The position numbers and the translations under genes are program-made. A model generated the notes under the pieces. It did not search any database. It was not told the DNA's origin and saw nothing but the letters and a program-made list of their open reading frames with translations. 64,000 nucleotides of DNA from Carnobacterium divergens DSM 20623 (GTDB lineage: Bacteria; Bacillota; Bacilli; Lactobacillales; Carnobacteriaceae). Shown piece after piece: positions 33,598 through 44,067 of this stretch. The DNA is taken from NCBI RefSeq assembly GCF_000744255.1, contig NZ_JQLO01000001.1, forward strand, positions 1,922,001 through 1,986,000, in the 5' to 3' direction. How positions within the stretch are numbered: the first letter of the stretch is position 1; every line of letters starts with the position of its first letter.

Positions 33598-36500
33598 TCA
33601 TTTCCATACTCTTTTCCTAACATTTCCTAGATAGTGAATTCCTCCTAGTAGCAAGGAGAAACTTCCTAACAACAACCCTAAATTAAATTTAGACTCGCCT
33701 GTTTGTGGCAATTTAGCGTCCTTGGCTACCGACATTTCCCTATCGGTTTGTCGCGCTAATCCAGTTAAAACCAATGGATTTTTTTCTGTTGAAATTGGAT
33801 TTTTTTCAATCTCTTTACTTGGAATAAATGTATTCGTAACGACAAAACCTCTCTGACTGTCTCCTGTTATTTTTACTTGATAGCCAGGCAATGCTTCTTC
33901 AACAATCGTATAATGATAAAGTTGTCCATTTTTATCATATTTAGGTAAATTTTCAAAGACTCCTTTCCAGTTAGTACTGTCGTTTAGAATCAATGAATTC
34001 ATCTGCCTAGTACCATTTTGTTCTAAATAAATAACAACTTGATCAGCTTTTGGTCCTTGCCATCTTTTGATAACTGGAATCGCTAGCGTTTCAATATTGC
34101 GATTGGTAACACTGAATCCTTTTTCCTGATTTCCTGTAATTTCTTCTTGATAAGCAGCATTTTTTTCTTCGATTATTGTGTAGCGATATTCTTGACCTTT
34201 AGAGTCATATTTGGGAAGATTTTTAAATGAACCTTTCCATTCAGTTAATTCTGTTAGGGTTAAGGTATTTTTCAACTCTACGCCATTTTGCTCAAGATGA
34301 AAAGTTACTGCTTCACTTGCAGGACCAATCCATTTTTTAGTAACTGGAATCTCGATTGTTTCAGTGTTTTGGTTTGTAACCGTATAGCCCTGTTGGCTAT
34401 CGCCACTAATTGTAGCTAGATAGTTTTCCATCGCTAGTTCTTTAATCGTATAACGGTATTCTTTTCCTGTGGAATCGTATTTAGGCAACTCTGAAAATAA
34501 ACTCTTCCATTCATTCGCTGCGTTTAATTCAATCTGTTGGTACTCTGCACCATTTTGTTCTAGTTGAATGGTGACCGCAGTTCCTACTGGCCCCACCCAT
34601 TTTTTCTGAACTGGAATTGTAACCGTTTCGTTGTTTGCATTGGTTACAACAAAGTTATTTTTCCCTTGTTTTTCTATTTTTTCATCGTAATTTTTATATC
34701 CTACTGTTTCAACAATTGTGTACTCAATTTCAGTCCCATCTTGGTTGTATTTATCTAAATTATCAAATGTGGCTTCCCATTGATTGCTTTTATCTAAATT
34801 AACAAAACGATTGACCATTTGACCATCTTTTACTAAATTAATTTGAATACGTCCTGCAATAGGCCCCACCCATTTTTTAGTAACTTTTACTGCTGTTTTC
34901 TCTGTGTTGGTATTAGTCACTAAATACCCTTCTTTTACGTTTCCTGTAATACTTGGCCGATAATTTTCAACTGCTTCTTCACGTACAAAATAATTAATTA
35001 GTGAACCATTTTTTTGATATTTGGGCAATTGTTCAAATTTTCCTTGCCAACTATTTTCTTCGTTAAGCGTTAACTCTTTTAATTTGATATTTTGGTTGTC
35101 GTATAAAAATATCGTGACTGAGTCCCCCACAGGTCCATGCCATTTTTTAGAAACTGGAATCGTGACTTTTTCATTATTTGTATTGGTTACAACAAAACCT
35201 TCTGTTGCATCGCCCGTAATTGATACATCATACTGTTCAGAATTTACTTCGCTAATCGTATAACGGATAAGTTGCCCTTCGCTATCGTATTTTGGCAAAT
35301 TAGTGAATCGAGCTTTCCAATTTTGATCTGCCTTTAATACAGCTTGTCTCCCTGTTTCTTTGCCATTTGTGAGTAAATTGATTGTCACATTTTCACCGAT
35401 TGGACCGACCCATTTTTTTGAAATTGGGATACTTATTGATTCTGTTCTTGTATTTGTCACTGTATAGCCTTTTAATGCATCTCCTTCATAAGTTGTAGCA
35501 TAACCATCTAATTGGCTTTCAACGACTGTATAGTTGATTTCTTTTCCATCTGGGCTATATTTAGGTAACTCTTTAATCGAGTCTTTCCATTGGTTGCTTT
35601 CAGATAGCTCAATAAAGCTATCTTTTAATAATACACCGTTAGCTTTTGCATAGATTTTAACAGATTGTTGCTTTTCTCCGTTCCACTTTTTAGTTACAGG
35701 TATTTCAACTTCTTCCATATTCATATTCGTAACGGTAAATCCTTGTTTTGCATCCCCTTTAATACTAGCTGAGTAGTTTGGAATGGCTTCTTCTTTGATT
35801 GTATAGTTGATTTCATGACCGTCTGCTGCATATTTAGGCAATTTCGAAAATGTTCCTTGCCAATTTTCCTGACTGGTTAACGTTAGCGTCTGTTGAGTCG
35901 CTTTCCCATCTTGAATCAGCTGAAGGGTTACTTTTTCTCCAATTGGTCCCAACCATTTCTTGGTAACGGGAATCGTAATTTTTTCGCTATTTGTATTGGT
36001 AACAATAAACCCATTGCTTGAGTCTCCTGTTACAACGCTAGTATAATTTTCTGGCTTATCTTTTTCTAACACTGTATAATGAATTTCTTTTCCTGTTTCG
36101 TCGTATTGCGGTAAATTAGTAAAATGACTTTGCCAATTATTTGAGTGTCCGACTCTAACAAAACGGCCTGTTTCTTTGTCGTTTGCAACTAATTCAAGCG
36201 TTACAGGTTTGCCGACTGGACCAATCCATTTTTTCAAAACAGGGATACTGATTGACGCTGTTCTTACGTTGGTAATGGTATAGCCTGTTGCTGGATTGCC
36301 TTCGTAGAATGCCGAAAAACCTGCTAGATCTGCTTCAACAATTGAATAAACAATTTCATTGCCTGCTTTGTCATACTTTGGTAATTGATCAAAAGACGCT
36401 TGCCAATTATTTTCAGCTGAAAGTTTCAAGACTTGTGTTGTGACTTTGTTGTTTCTTTTCAAGTAAACTTCTACTGAATCTAAAGGCTGTCCAACCCATT

Positions 36501-38104
36501 TCTTAGCAACTGGTATTGAAACTGTTTCTATATTTTTATTGGTAATGGTGAACCCTTGCGTGGCATCTCCTGTTACAATAGATTCAAAACCAGCTGGGAC
36601 GTTTACTTCTTTAACCGTATATTCAATAGGCGTACCATCTAAATTATACTGATCCAAATTAGTGACTAGCAATTCCCAATTGTATGCTTTCGAGAGCGTT
36701 ACTTGTTGATTGATATCGCGTCCATCTGCATAAATTTTCACTTCAATTTGATCCCTTGCAGGACCAATCCAGACTTTTTTTAAGTTGAGACTTGTTTTCT
36801 TAATTCCATTGCTTACCTTTACTAGCTCACCAGTTGTGCTACTCTCTTTAATTTCAAATGGATATTGTTTGCTTTCATCAAATTGAAATTGATCTGGTGC
36901 TTTCGTTTCTTTAAAGTAATAAGAGCCTAATGCCATTTCTTTAACATTGATTTGACCATTTTCATCTGTTTGATATTCACCTAGGGATTGATTTTGGCTA
37001 TTAAATAGTTCAAATGTAATTCCTGATAAGAAGGTACTATCATTATTTTCTAGTGACTTAACAAGACGGGCACTTCCCTTTTCTGGTAAGTCGCCTGACC
37101 CGCCAGCTCCTGCATTAATATTTTCTGCAGCAGACGTTCCTTCCTCAATGATTTGCTCTTCTCCTGTTATTTGATAGTTTACTTTATAATCATTTTTGTA
37201 TTCTAACTTACCTAGGTCATTCACTTTCGTATCATAGACAATTCCGAATTTTTTCGTTGACAGTTCTTTAGCATGTAATTTTACTGAAAAATGATTTTGG
37301 TTGGTTGAATCAATTTCCAACGTTCCATATTGTTGAAATTCTTCTTTCGTTAACCAGTGGAAATTTTTAGCTCGATCTTCGACAAAATATCTAAAACTAT
37401 CTGCTAGTAGGGTTTGGTCATTTGCAGATGTGTCTTCAATTATAACCATTTTATCCATTCCAATATTTTGAGCTAATTCTTTTTTAGGTTGATTAACGAA
37501 CACTTGCCATGTGATTACATTGCTGCCATCTTCTGACATGTAGCCGTACTTATTAAAGAATGGATAGCGATCATCTTCCACTACTCCAGGATCGCCTTTT
37601 TCATTTGTTACAGTATAATCAATAGAATCAACATCTAAGCCAAAATCGTTGGTTTTAGAAATCGTCCCCTCTGTTTGACTATCGACACGAATGTTAAAAA
37701 AGAAATAACCTTTAACGTTGATTAACTCTTCTGCGGTTTGATTAAACGTACAAATAACTTGATCTTTTACAATTTTCGCTTCACCAAAGACCCTACCAGT
37801 TGCCGGATCTTTCAATTCTGCCGATGAAACAATTCCAACTAATTCAGGTGGCAAACTCATTGTAATGGTATCGCCATTTTTAATTTTCACTCCTGGTTTT
37901 TTCGGAAAAAGTAACCGAAATGCCAATACGCTCGCCATTGTATAATTCCGTTTTTTCTAGCTTAACACTATCCACTAGCTTACTTCTACCTAATTCAGTT
38001 GCATTGGCGACCGTTGTTACAGCTGTTAGTCCTCCAATAATCATCGGAAATACTAATGCAAAAATCAAAAATAGCGAGAATCCTTTATTTGTTCGTTTTA
38101 TCAT
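33598..38104 (-). pseudogene. Giant Cna_B-repeat LPxTG adhesin, interrupted by one frameshift
   Basis: Cell-wall adhesin in two frames. The 5' frame (ATG 38104, MIKRTNKGFSLFL) gives a signal peptide and the start of the adhesion domain up to ISVTFSEK; it then ends at TAA because of an A6 run (37897-37902, T on the plus strand). With five A the frame continues as EKPGVKIKNGDTITMSLPPELVG, which begins the remaining about 1430 residues. That part has collagen-binding-like Ig domains (to about 285), one SpaA module (ETKAPDQFQFDES), eleven Cna_B modules of about 88 residues each opening with a KKWxGP-type motif, and LPQTGE near the C-terminus, a membrane helix and basic tail. AAGGATGTGTC precedes the ATG. 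An internal start could still make the later part, but without a signal peptide. Confidence 0.9.
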
Positions 38105-38167
38105 CCATGACACATCCTTTTTTGTTTTTAGTACTGCATTTTCATTATTTCTATCGTTATTTTCATT

Positions 38168-38202
38168 AAAACCCAGCAAAAAAAGATAATTAACTGGGTT
38201 TT
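38168..38202. other. Hairpin in the leader of the giant adhesin gene
   Basis: AACCCAG (38170-38176) pairs with CTGGGTT (38194-38200) across a 17-base loop; on the plus strand it is followed by TTTTTC and on the minus strand by TTTTAATG. It lies about 65 bases before the chosen start codon and may be an attenuator-like leader structure. The rest of 38205-38370 shows nothing recognisable. Confidence 0.45.
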
Positions 38203-38373
38203 TTCACAACCCTAGGTTAATTATTTTGATATCTATTACATACTTTTAAATAACAAAAGCATTTAGTTTAAGCTAACTAACACTTTAGATAATTAGTTGC
38301 ACAACTTGAATATCTTCTCAAATAAATAACAAAAAATCAATAGATAATTATTTACACATCTATTTGAAAAAAT

Positions 38374-38398
38374 AAAAAAAACCACTTATAGCAAGTGG
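38374..38398 (-). terminator. Terminator of the glycerophosphodiesterase gene
   Basis: On the minus strand CCACTT (38398-38393), loop, AAGTGG (38387-38382) is followed by a run of T (complement of 38374-38381). It lies 28 bases after the stop codon. Confidence 0.75.
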
Positions 38399-38425
38399 CT
38401 TTGATTAGTTATCAAATTTTGATTT

Positions 38426-40240
38426 TTATGAATCCAATCCTAATAAATAGTTCAATAACATATCGGAATATGATAATTCGTTGGTTAGATCATGATGAAC
38501 AAGTTCCTTAATTGTCACCAAATGATCCGTTATTAATCCGTCAGCTCCAAAAAACAGCATTCTTTTTGCGCTATTTTCTTCATTGATATCCCATGCAAAA
38601 AGTTTTTTATCCTGTTCATGAACTTCATCGACAAAATCACTGGTGAGGGTAGAATATTCAGCGGAATAAAAATCTGCTTTTGTTTTCGGTGGTCCAATTA
38701 AATTAAACGGCATTACATATCCTACATAAAGCTGTGGCGCTTTTTCTTTTAATTCTTCCACAACATCATAGCTGATACTGTGGATAATATGATTGTTTTC
38801 TAAAATAGACTCTTGATAACGTTGGATAAAATTTTCAACCATGTCTTTTGAATCTTGCTTAGTTACTTTTACTTCAATCAATAATTTTTGATTCAACTCA
38901 TTGGCTTTTTTCAAATACTCATCAAAACTAGGAATTTTAGCTTCATGACCATTCTCTGAAACAGTTAGTTTTTGTAATTCAGCAAGTGTTAGCTCGTATA
39001 CTTTTTTATTTTCACCCGTTAAATTCTTTAACTTTACATCATGCATTACAACAAACTGATGATCCTTTGTTTCCAAAATATCCATTTCTACATAGTCGGG
39101 CTTTTCTTTAGCCGTTTTTTCTAATGCCTCAATTGTATTTTGTGCCCCATTTTTATTAGTAACGCCTCGATGAGAAATAAAGAGAGGTTCTGAAATTGAC
39201 CGATTTGATAAGTAATCGTAGTTATAGAGGCTCATCCCCGTAATCATAATCAGTACCGAACTACCGATGACCAGGTTTCCAAATAGGATTAAAAAGCGAT
39301 TGCCTTTAACCGGTGTTAACTTTGGCTGGATGTTAAACGTCTCATGGCTACTTGTCGTTGTTTTGTCTAATAAATCCACGATCAAGTAAAACAGGATAAT
39401 CATCGCTAAAATATTTCTTACTGCAATCAGCACTTGAAGAAGCGTTAATGAAACAACCCCACTTACTAATGCAGCAGACGCGTAGTGGGTTTCAATCAAA
39501 TCTTGTAAAAAGAAAATCACAAGATAACTTCCCCCTACCATTATTGACAGTGCAACCGTTAATAAAATCAATTTTCGAATCAACGTCCAAAACTGATCCT
39601 TCGTCAACTTCCAACTACGTCTAATGGCTTCTTTTAGTGGTAAATGATACAGGATCATCATCGGCAAGACCAACAACAAACGAATGCCTATATAGACACA
39701 AATTAAATAGCCTAACCCCAATAATGGAACAAAAATTAAGCGGTATTCAAAAAGGTAATCCATAATAAAGACTGGAATTTTTATTTTTGCTAATAAGGCT
39801 GTTTTAAATCCAATTCCCGCAAAAGGTAAAATCAAAAAGAAATAAAAGAGTAAAAATAAGATCTCGCTCCCAAAAACATGCTTAAACTGTTGAAAGGTCA
39901 GTCTCAAAAGCGTCCTTAAATGAAGCGGTTCTTTTTTACGAATAAAATAAATACTTAGCAATAAAAATGTAAATTCGAAAAAAATCATTAATGCCATCAA
40001 ACACATCATCAACAGTAACCCTAACAAAACAAAGGGATGACTTTTGATAATTGGAAAAATATTGTCGAAAGATAAGTACGCAATATTTCCTCCTTTTAAA
40101 ATCATTTTTGTTAGACCTGTAACTAATGGAATCATCACAATTAAGATAAATCCATGGACAATCAACACATTTTTAGAAGACTCTTTTGCACTTTGAAAAA
40201 AAGTCGCAATTGTACGCCAATTTAATTTTAAACGATTCAT
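38426..40240 (-). CDS. Membrane glycerophosphodiester phosphodiesterase
   Basis: A 604-residue protein with an N-terminal membrane domain of about eight helices (about 20-345, GPDPase_memb type) and a C-terminal GDPD catalytic domain facing outside. The catalytic domain opens with SHRGVTNKNGAQNTIEA (His357 in HRG, Asn in the metal/substrate site), followed by YVEMDILETKDHQFVVMHD, which holds the metal-binding Glu/Asp and second His. It hydrolyses glycerophosphodiesters, possibly from lipoteichoic acid or phospholipids. Monocistronic with its own terminator; start ATG preceded by AAAGGAA. Confidence 0.92.
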   Translation of the reverse strand: MNRLKLNWRTIATFFQSAKESSKNVLIVHGFILIVMIPLVTGLTKMILKGGNIAYLSFDNIFPIIKSHPFVLLGLLLMMCLMALMIFFEFTFLLLSIYFIRKKEPLHLRTLLRLTFQQFKHVFGSEILFLLFYFFLILPFAGIGFKTALLAKIKIPVFIMDYLFEYRLIFVPLLGLGYLICVYIGIRLLLVLPMMILYHLPLKEAIRRSWKLTKDQFWTLIRKLILLTVALSIMVGGSYLVIFFLQDLIETHYASAALVSGVVSLTLLQVLIAVRNILAMIILFYLIVDLLDKTTTSSHETFNIQPKLTPVKGNRFLILFGNLVIGSSVLIMITGMSLYNYDYLSNRSISEPLFISHRGVTNKNGAQNTIEALEKTAKEKPDYVEMDILETKDHQFVVMHDVKLKNLTGENKKVYELTLAELQKLTVSENGHEAKIPSFDEYLKKANELNQKLLIEVKVTKQDSKDMVENFIQRYQESILENNHIIHSISYDVVEELKEKAPQLYVGYVMPFNLIGPPKTKADFYSAEYSTLTSDFVDEVHEQDKKLFAWDINEENSAKRMLFFGADGLITDHLVTIKELVHHDLTNELSYSDMLLNYLLGLDS

Positions 40241-40331
40241 AAGCAGTTCCTTTCATCTTCTCTGTTTTCTACTAATTAGTGTACCATATTTCTAACTAGT
40301 CGTGCTTTAATGATGACTATTACTACATAGA

Positions 40332-40376
40332 AAAAGAGTAAAGAAGCCTTCAACATAAAGGCCCTTTACTCTTTTA
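40332..40376 (-). terminator. Terminator of the DEAD-box helicase gene
   Basis: Long stem 40332-40350 / 40358-40375 with AAAAGAGTAAAG arms; on the minus strand followed by TCTATG after the final T run. Located 10 bases after the stop codon at 40385. Confidence 0.8.
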
Positions 40377-40384
40377 ATAATGAT

Positions 40385-41836
40385 TTATTTTCTAGCTTCG
40401 TGTACTTTTAATTGCTTACCTTTAACGGTTTTATTTCTCATCGCGTCTAAAACAATCATGCCTTTACCATTTAAAATATCAACATAACTCACATTTTCTT
40501 GGATGGTAATAATTCCGATGTCTTCAGAAGTGATTCCAGGAATACTTGTTAAGGTTCCGACAAAATCAACTGCACGAATTTTTTTCTTTTTCCCACCGTT
40601 AAAATAAAGTTTTAAAATATCTTCGCTTAATGCTAACCCTTTATCTTTTTTCAAACGAGGGCGTTCGCTGATTTTTTTATCAAATGCCGCTTTATGACGC
40701 AACACAAATCTTGGACTAGGAGGCGTAATTTCTAAAATTTCGCCCGTTACATAGTCACGAATCTCACGCCACCAGTTTTTTTCTTTTGGCAATACTAACG
40801 TCAATGCAATTCCTGTTTTACCAGCGCGTCCAGTTCTGCCTGTTCTGTGGACAAAGCTTTCCTTTTCAACAGGTACATCATAGTTGATGACATGAGTAAC
40901 GCTATCCACATCAATTCCTCTGGCTGCAACATCTGTTGCTACTAAATACCGGAATTTGCCGCGTCTAAAGTCATCCATTACTTCAAAGCGATCTTCTTGT
41001 ACCATACCACCGTGAATTTTATCCACAGGTAAGCCTTCTTTATTTAAAAATTGGTATAAGTTATTCACATGTTCTTGTGTATTACAGAAAATCATACACG
41101 TATCTGGGTTTTCCACAGTTAATAAGTCTAATAATTGTTGCGGTTTTTTATCTTCTTCCACTACAATATAAGACTGTAAAATTTTAGGTTGTGAAGCTGC
41201 CGTCGTTTCAATCGTCACGGATGTAGCATCAGCAGACATATACGAGCTTGCTAGACGTTGGATATCCTGAGGCATCGTTGCTGAAAACAATAGCGTTTGG
41301 CGATTTGCTTTTGGTAGAAAGTCAATAATCGCTTCTACTTGATCGATAAAGCCCATATTTAACATTTCATCTGCTTCATCTAAAACTAAATATTGTAATT
41401 TATCCACAGCTAATGTGCCTTTTTCTAAATGATCCAACACACGCCCCGGCGTACCTACTACAATATGACTTTTTTGTTTTAATTCTGATTTTTGGGTAAC
41501 AAAAGAAGCTTTCCCGAAAACAGCCGTTGCTTTAATTCGTTTGAAACGACCAATATTTGTAATATCTTCTTTAACTTGCAAGGCTAGTTCTCTTGTTGGC
41601 ACTAGCACTAAAGCTTGAGGTTTATTTTCTTCCCATAATACTTTCTCACACAATGGAATGCCAAAACTTGCTGTCTTTCCACTTCCTGTTTGAGACGTTA
41701 CAATAACATCCATTCCTGCTAATGCTAGTGGAATGACTTCTTTTTGAACTTTTGTTGGAACTGCGTAGCCTAAGCCGCTCAATGCCTTGACGATATCTGT
41801 ACTTATTTCATAATCTGAAAATGTCGCTTTTTCCAT
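40385..41836 (-). CDS. dbpA: DEAD-box RNA helicase, DbpA/YxiN type
   Basis: ATP-dependent RNA helicase for 23S rRNA/50S assembly. I use the ATG at 41836 ([15 protein letters not shown], 483 residues) with AAAGAGG seven bases upstream. Motifs in order: Q motif region GYAVPTKVQ, Walker [39 protein letters not shown], then ARGIDV and [10 protein letters not shown]. The C-terminal about 75 residues ([18 protein letters not shown]) are a DbpA-type RNA-binding domain, which separates it from CshA-type helicases. Monocistronic. Confidence 0.93.
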   Translation of the reverse strand: MEKATFSDYEISTDIVKALSGLGYAVPTKVQKEVIPLALAGMDVIVTSQTGSGKTASFGIPLCEKVLWEENKPQALVLVPTRELALQVKEDITNIGRFKRIKATAVFGKASFVTQKSELKQKSHIVVGTPGRVLDHLEKGTLAVDKLQYLVLDEADEMLNMGFIDQVEAIIDFLPKANRQTLLFSATMPQDIQRLASSYMSADATSVTIETTAASQPKILQSYIVVEEDKKPQQLLDLLTVENPDTCMIFCNTQEHVNNLYQFLNKEGLPVDKIHGGMVQEDRFEVMDDFRRGKFRYLVATDVAARGIDVDSVTHVINYDVPVEKESFVHRTGRTGRAGKTGIALTLVLPKEKNWWREIRDYVTGEILEITPPSPRFVLRHKAAFDKKISERPRLKKDKGLALSEDILKLYFNGGKKKKIRAVDFVGTLTSIPGITSEDIGIITIQENVSYVDILNGKGMIVLDAMRNKTVKGKQLKVHEARK

Positions 41837-41905
41837 AATAACCTCTTTCAATTCGTTGATTGGTTTATTATAGCATTTTTAAGCGAGTGATAGTTCAATT
41901 ATCCT

Positions 41906-42790
41906 TTATTTAGTTGAACTATTTTCCAAAACGGTGTCTTTTTCAAGTGATACTTTTTCTAAGCCTTCTAAAATTTTGAGTAAATAATTATGAATACTTA
42001 GATAACTGTCATTTGAAAAAAGTTTTCGATTCACTAAATAAAAATTACGTACATAGTTCTGATTTAACGTAGTATACGGAATCTTATCTGTCATGTAACG
42101 TTTGGAGATAATCGCTTGCCCCATTCCTTTTTTTAAATAATCCACAATCAGCTCGTTACTAGCTAGAACAACTTTTTTATCTGGTGTAATATTCTGATTT
42201 TCTAAATACTGATTTGCGTAATAAAAACTACCTGAATGTTCTTCTCTTAATAGCCATAGTGAGCTTGAAGGATCTCCAGCTAAAACCAATTCGTCTGTCA
42301 TCACTTCTCTTCGTGACAACGTCGTCGTAGACATCGCTTTTTCAATAAAACCAAAATGTAGAAATCGATTTTCAACTTTTTCTAAAATCACTTCCGAGTT
42401 AGCTACCATCACTTCAAATTCTACTGCAGGAAACTCTTCTTGTAACCACGGTAAAATTTGAGGAAATATAGTACTGGCAACAGTTTGCGAAGCTCCAATT
42501 TTACAAAGACAATGGGCTTGATTTTCTTGGTTAAGAGCCGAAACTTGTTCTTTTGTATCTTGCCATAAATCTAATAAATCTAATGTTTTTTGATAGAGTA
42601 AGTCTCCACTTGGTGTGATTGTAATTTCCTTTCGACCATTGCGGTTAAAAAGTCTTACTCCGCCTAATTTTTCTTCTAAATAACTAATTTGTGAACTAAC
42701 AGCGGGTTGTGAAATGTACATTTTTTTCGACGCTTTTGAAAAGCTTTGCGATTCGTAAACACATTTAAAAGTTTTCAATTGTTTGAACAT
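41906..42790 (-). CDS. LysR-family transcription regulator
   Basis: A 294-residue LysR protein: N-terminal winged helix-turn-helix (FSKASKKMYISQPAVSSQISYLEEKLG) and effector-binding domain with HCLCKIGASQTVASTIFP. It lies 24 bases after the TDT transporter gene on the same strand, so both are probably co-transcribed; most LysR genes are divergent from their target, so the target here may be the shared promoter upstream of the transporter. The effector is unknown. Confidence 0.9.
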   Translation of the reverse strand: MFKQLKTFKCVYESQSFSKASKKMYISQPAVSSQISYLEEKLGGVRLFNRNGRKEITITPSGDLLYQKTLDLLDLWQDTKEQVSALNQENQAHCLCKIGASQTVASTIFPQILPWLQEEFPAVEFEVMVANSEVILEKVENRFLHFGFIEKAMSTTTLSRREVMTDELVLAGDPSSSLWLLREEHSGSFYYANQYLENQNITPDKKVVLASNELIVDYLKKGMGQAIISKRYMTDKIPYTTLNQNYVRNFYLVNRKLFSNDSYLSIHNYLLKILEGLEKVSLEKDTVLENSSTK

Positions 42791-42814
42791 CTTTTTCCCT
42801 CCTTGTCGTTTCTC

Positions 42815-43735
42815 TTATTTGGTTGCTAAGTGGTGCATATATTTGATAAAAACAAAGGTAACAATTATCGCTGCAAAAATAGTTTCATATATCGCTAAAT
42901 CATGAATCATAGGCACAATATAGTTATTTTTTGTATAAAATTGATCGCTTAAAGTTGCTGCCATTGCGGTAATCACTAAAGGAAAAGTAAAGGCTGCATA
43001 GCTAGGATAAAATTGAATCGTCAATAATTTTGGCAATTGACACAATACAAAACAATAAATCAGCTGTGAAAAAATTAGCAGTACCGTAACCCCCACCACA
43101 TTAGGATTTGCAAAGGCATTTAAATATCCCGCTAAACACAATGAGCCCGGTGCCGCAATAATCGTAATTAACGGCATTGTAGATTCATGCATATTTTTAA
43201 TAAAGTAGACTTTTTTTATAATAATTGGTAGTAGCACCACGTACATAAATAATGCTGACCAAAATGCGATTTGACCAATCAAGGGTGAAAAGGCATGACT
43301 TGTCACTGAGCCTACACCAATTCCTACATATACAATAAACCAACTTGGGTAGACTGAATGAATCGTCGATTTTTTAGCAAAATAATGTGTGAAATACAGC
43401 ATCAATAGAATGTGGCAACTAAGTGCACTCAACCAAATGATAGTTGCAAGTAGATGAAGTTTCGCAAATTCATTTAAATAGGTAGCGACAACCATTGTTG
43501 CCATTGTAAAGGTTGGTGCAACTGAAGCAATAATTGGATTTTTTAAATCTAATTTTGTGTGTTCAAATGTAATGACTATTTTTATCATAATAATCACTAC
43601 TAAGATAATTCCCACTAATCCTATCAAATTTCCTGCCGTCTTAAATTGAACTAATTTTAACAAGTTGCCTAATGACACAATGGCTAAAATCAAGCCACAC
43701 ATTGGAATCGGTATTTTCTTTAAAAAGTTTTTCAT
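42815..43735 (-). CDS. TDT-family transporter (TehA/SLAC1-like)
   Basis: Ten-helix membrane protein of the tellurite-resistance/dicarboxylate transporter (voltage-dependent anion channel) family, 306 residues. The start IPIPMCGLILAIVSLGNL is characteristic. I choose the second ATG (43735, MKNFLKKIPIP) because AAAGG lies eight bases before it, while it directly touches the first ATG. The substrate is not evident (anion, sulfite or dicarboxylate in relatives). First gene of a two-gene unit with the LysR regulator. Confidence 0.87.
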   Translation of the reverse strand: MKNFLKKIPIPMCGLILAIVSLGNLLKLVQFKTAGNLIGLVGIILVVIIMIKIVITFEHTKLDLKNPIIASVAPTFTMATMVVATYLNEFAKLHLLATIIWLSALSCHILLMLYFTHYFAKKSTIHSVYPSWFIVYVGIGVGSVTSHAFSPLIGQIAFWSALFMYVVLLPIIIKKVYFIKNMHESTMPLITIIAAPGSLCLAGYLNAFANPNVVGVTVLLIFSQLIYCFVLCQLPKLLTIQFYPSYAAFTFPLVITAMAATLSDQFYTKNNYIVPMIHDLAIYETIFAAIIVTFVFIKYMHHLATK

Positions 43736-43744
43736 TCGTATCAT

Positions 43745-44067
43745 CCTTTTAGTTAAATTTTTATTTGTTTCTCTTGGATTACCTTCTCCTGTAGTATAGC
43801 TTATTTATTCTATTAATTAAAATAATGATTAATAATATTAACTATTAAAAAAACAAATGCAAACGCACTCTCTTAAAAAATGATGAATTCACAAATTAGT
43901 ATTGATTAGAATCCTATTAAATCAGTCTGACTTCAAGTAGGAATATTTGACGGATAGTCTAAAAATCGATACACTATTTTTAATTATAAAAAAACATGAG
44001 GTTCGTTATTTTTCTAATCAAATTAAATTTATTCAACAAAATAAATACTTACAGGTGGTGAAATTTC
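43745..44067. other. Divergent intergenic region (TDT/LysR unit and membrane protein)
   Basis: About 320 bases, very AT rich, without a gene. It must hold two divergent promoters and perhaps the LysR operator. A cre-like TGCAAACGCACTCT at 43858-43871 has several mismatches and I do not trust it. The plus-strand gene has GGTGGTG as its ribosome binding site. Confidence 0.5.

Noticed and set aside
37880-38179. Separate 99-codon gene before the adhesin
   Set aside because: It is the signal-peptide end of the adhesin, out of frame by one base; the first codon is a TTG inside a hairpin.
43858-43871. cre-like box between TDT and the membrane protein gene
   Set aside because: Several mismatches at conserved positions and no promoter in the right place.
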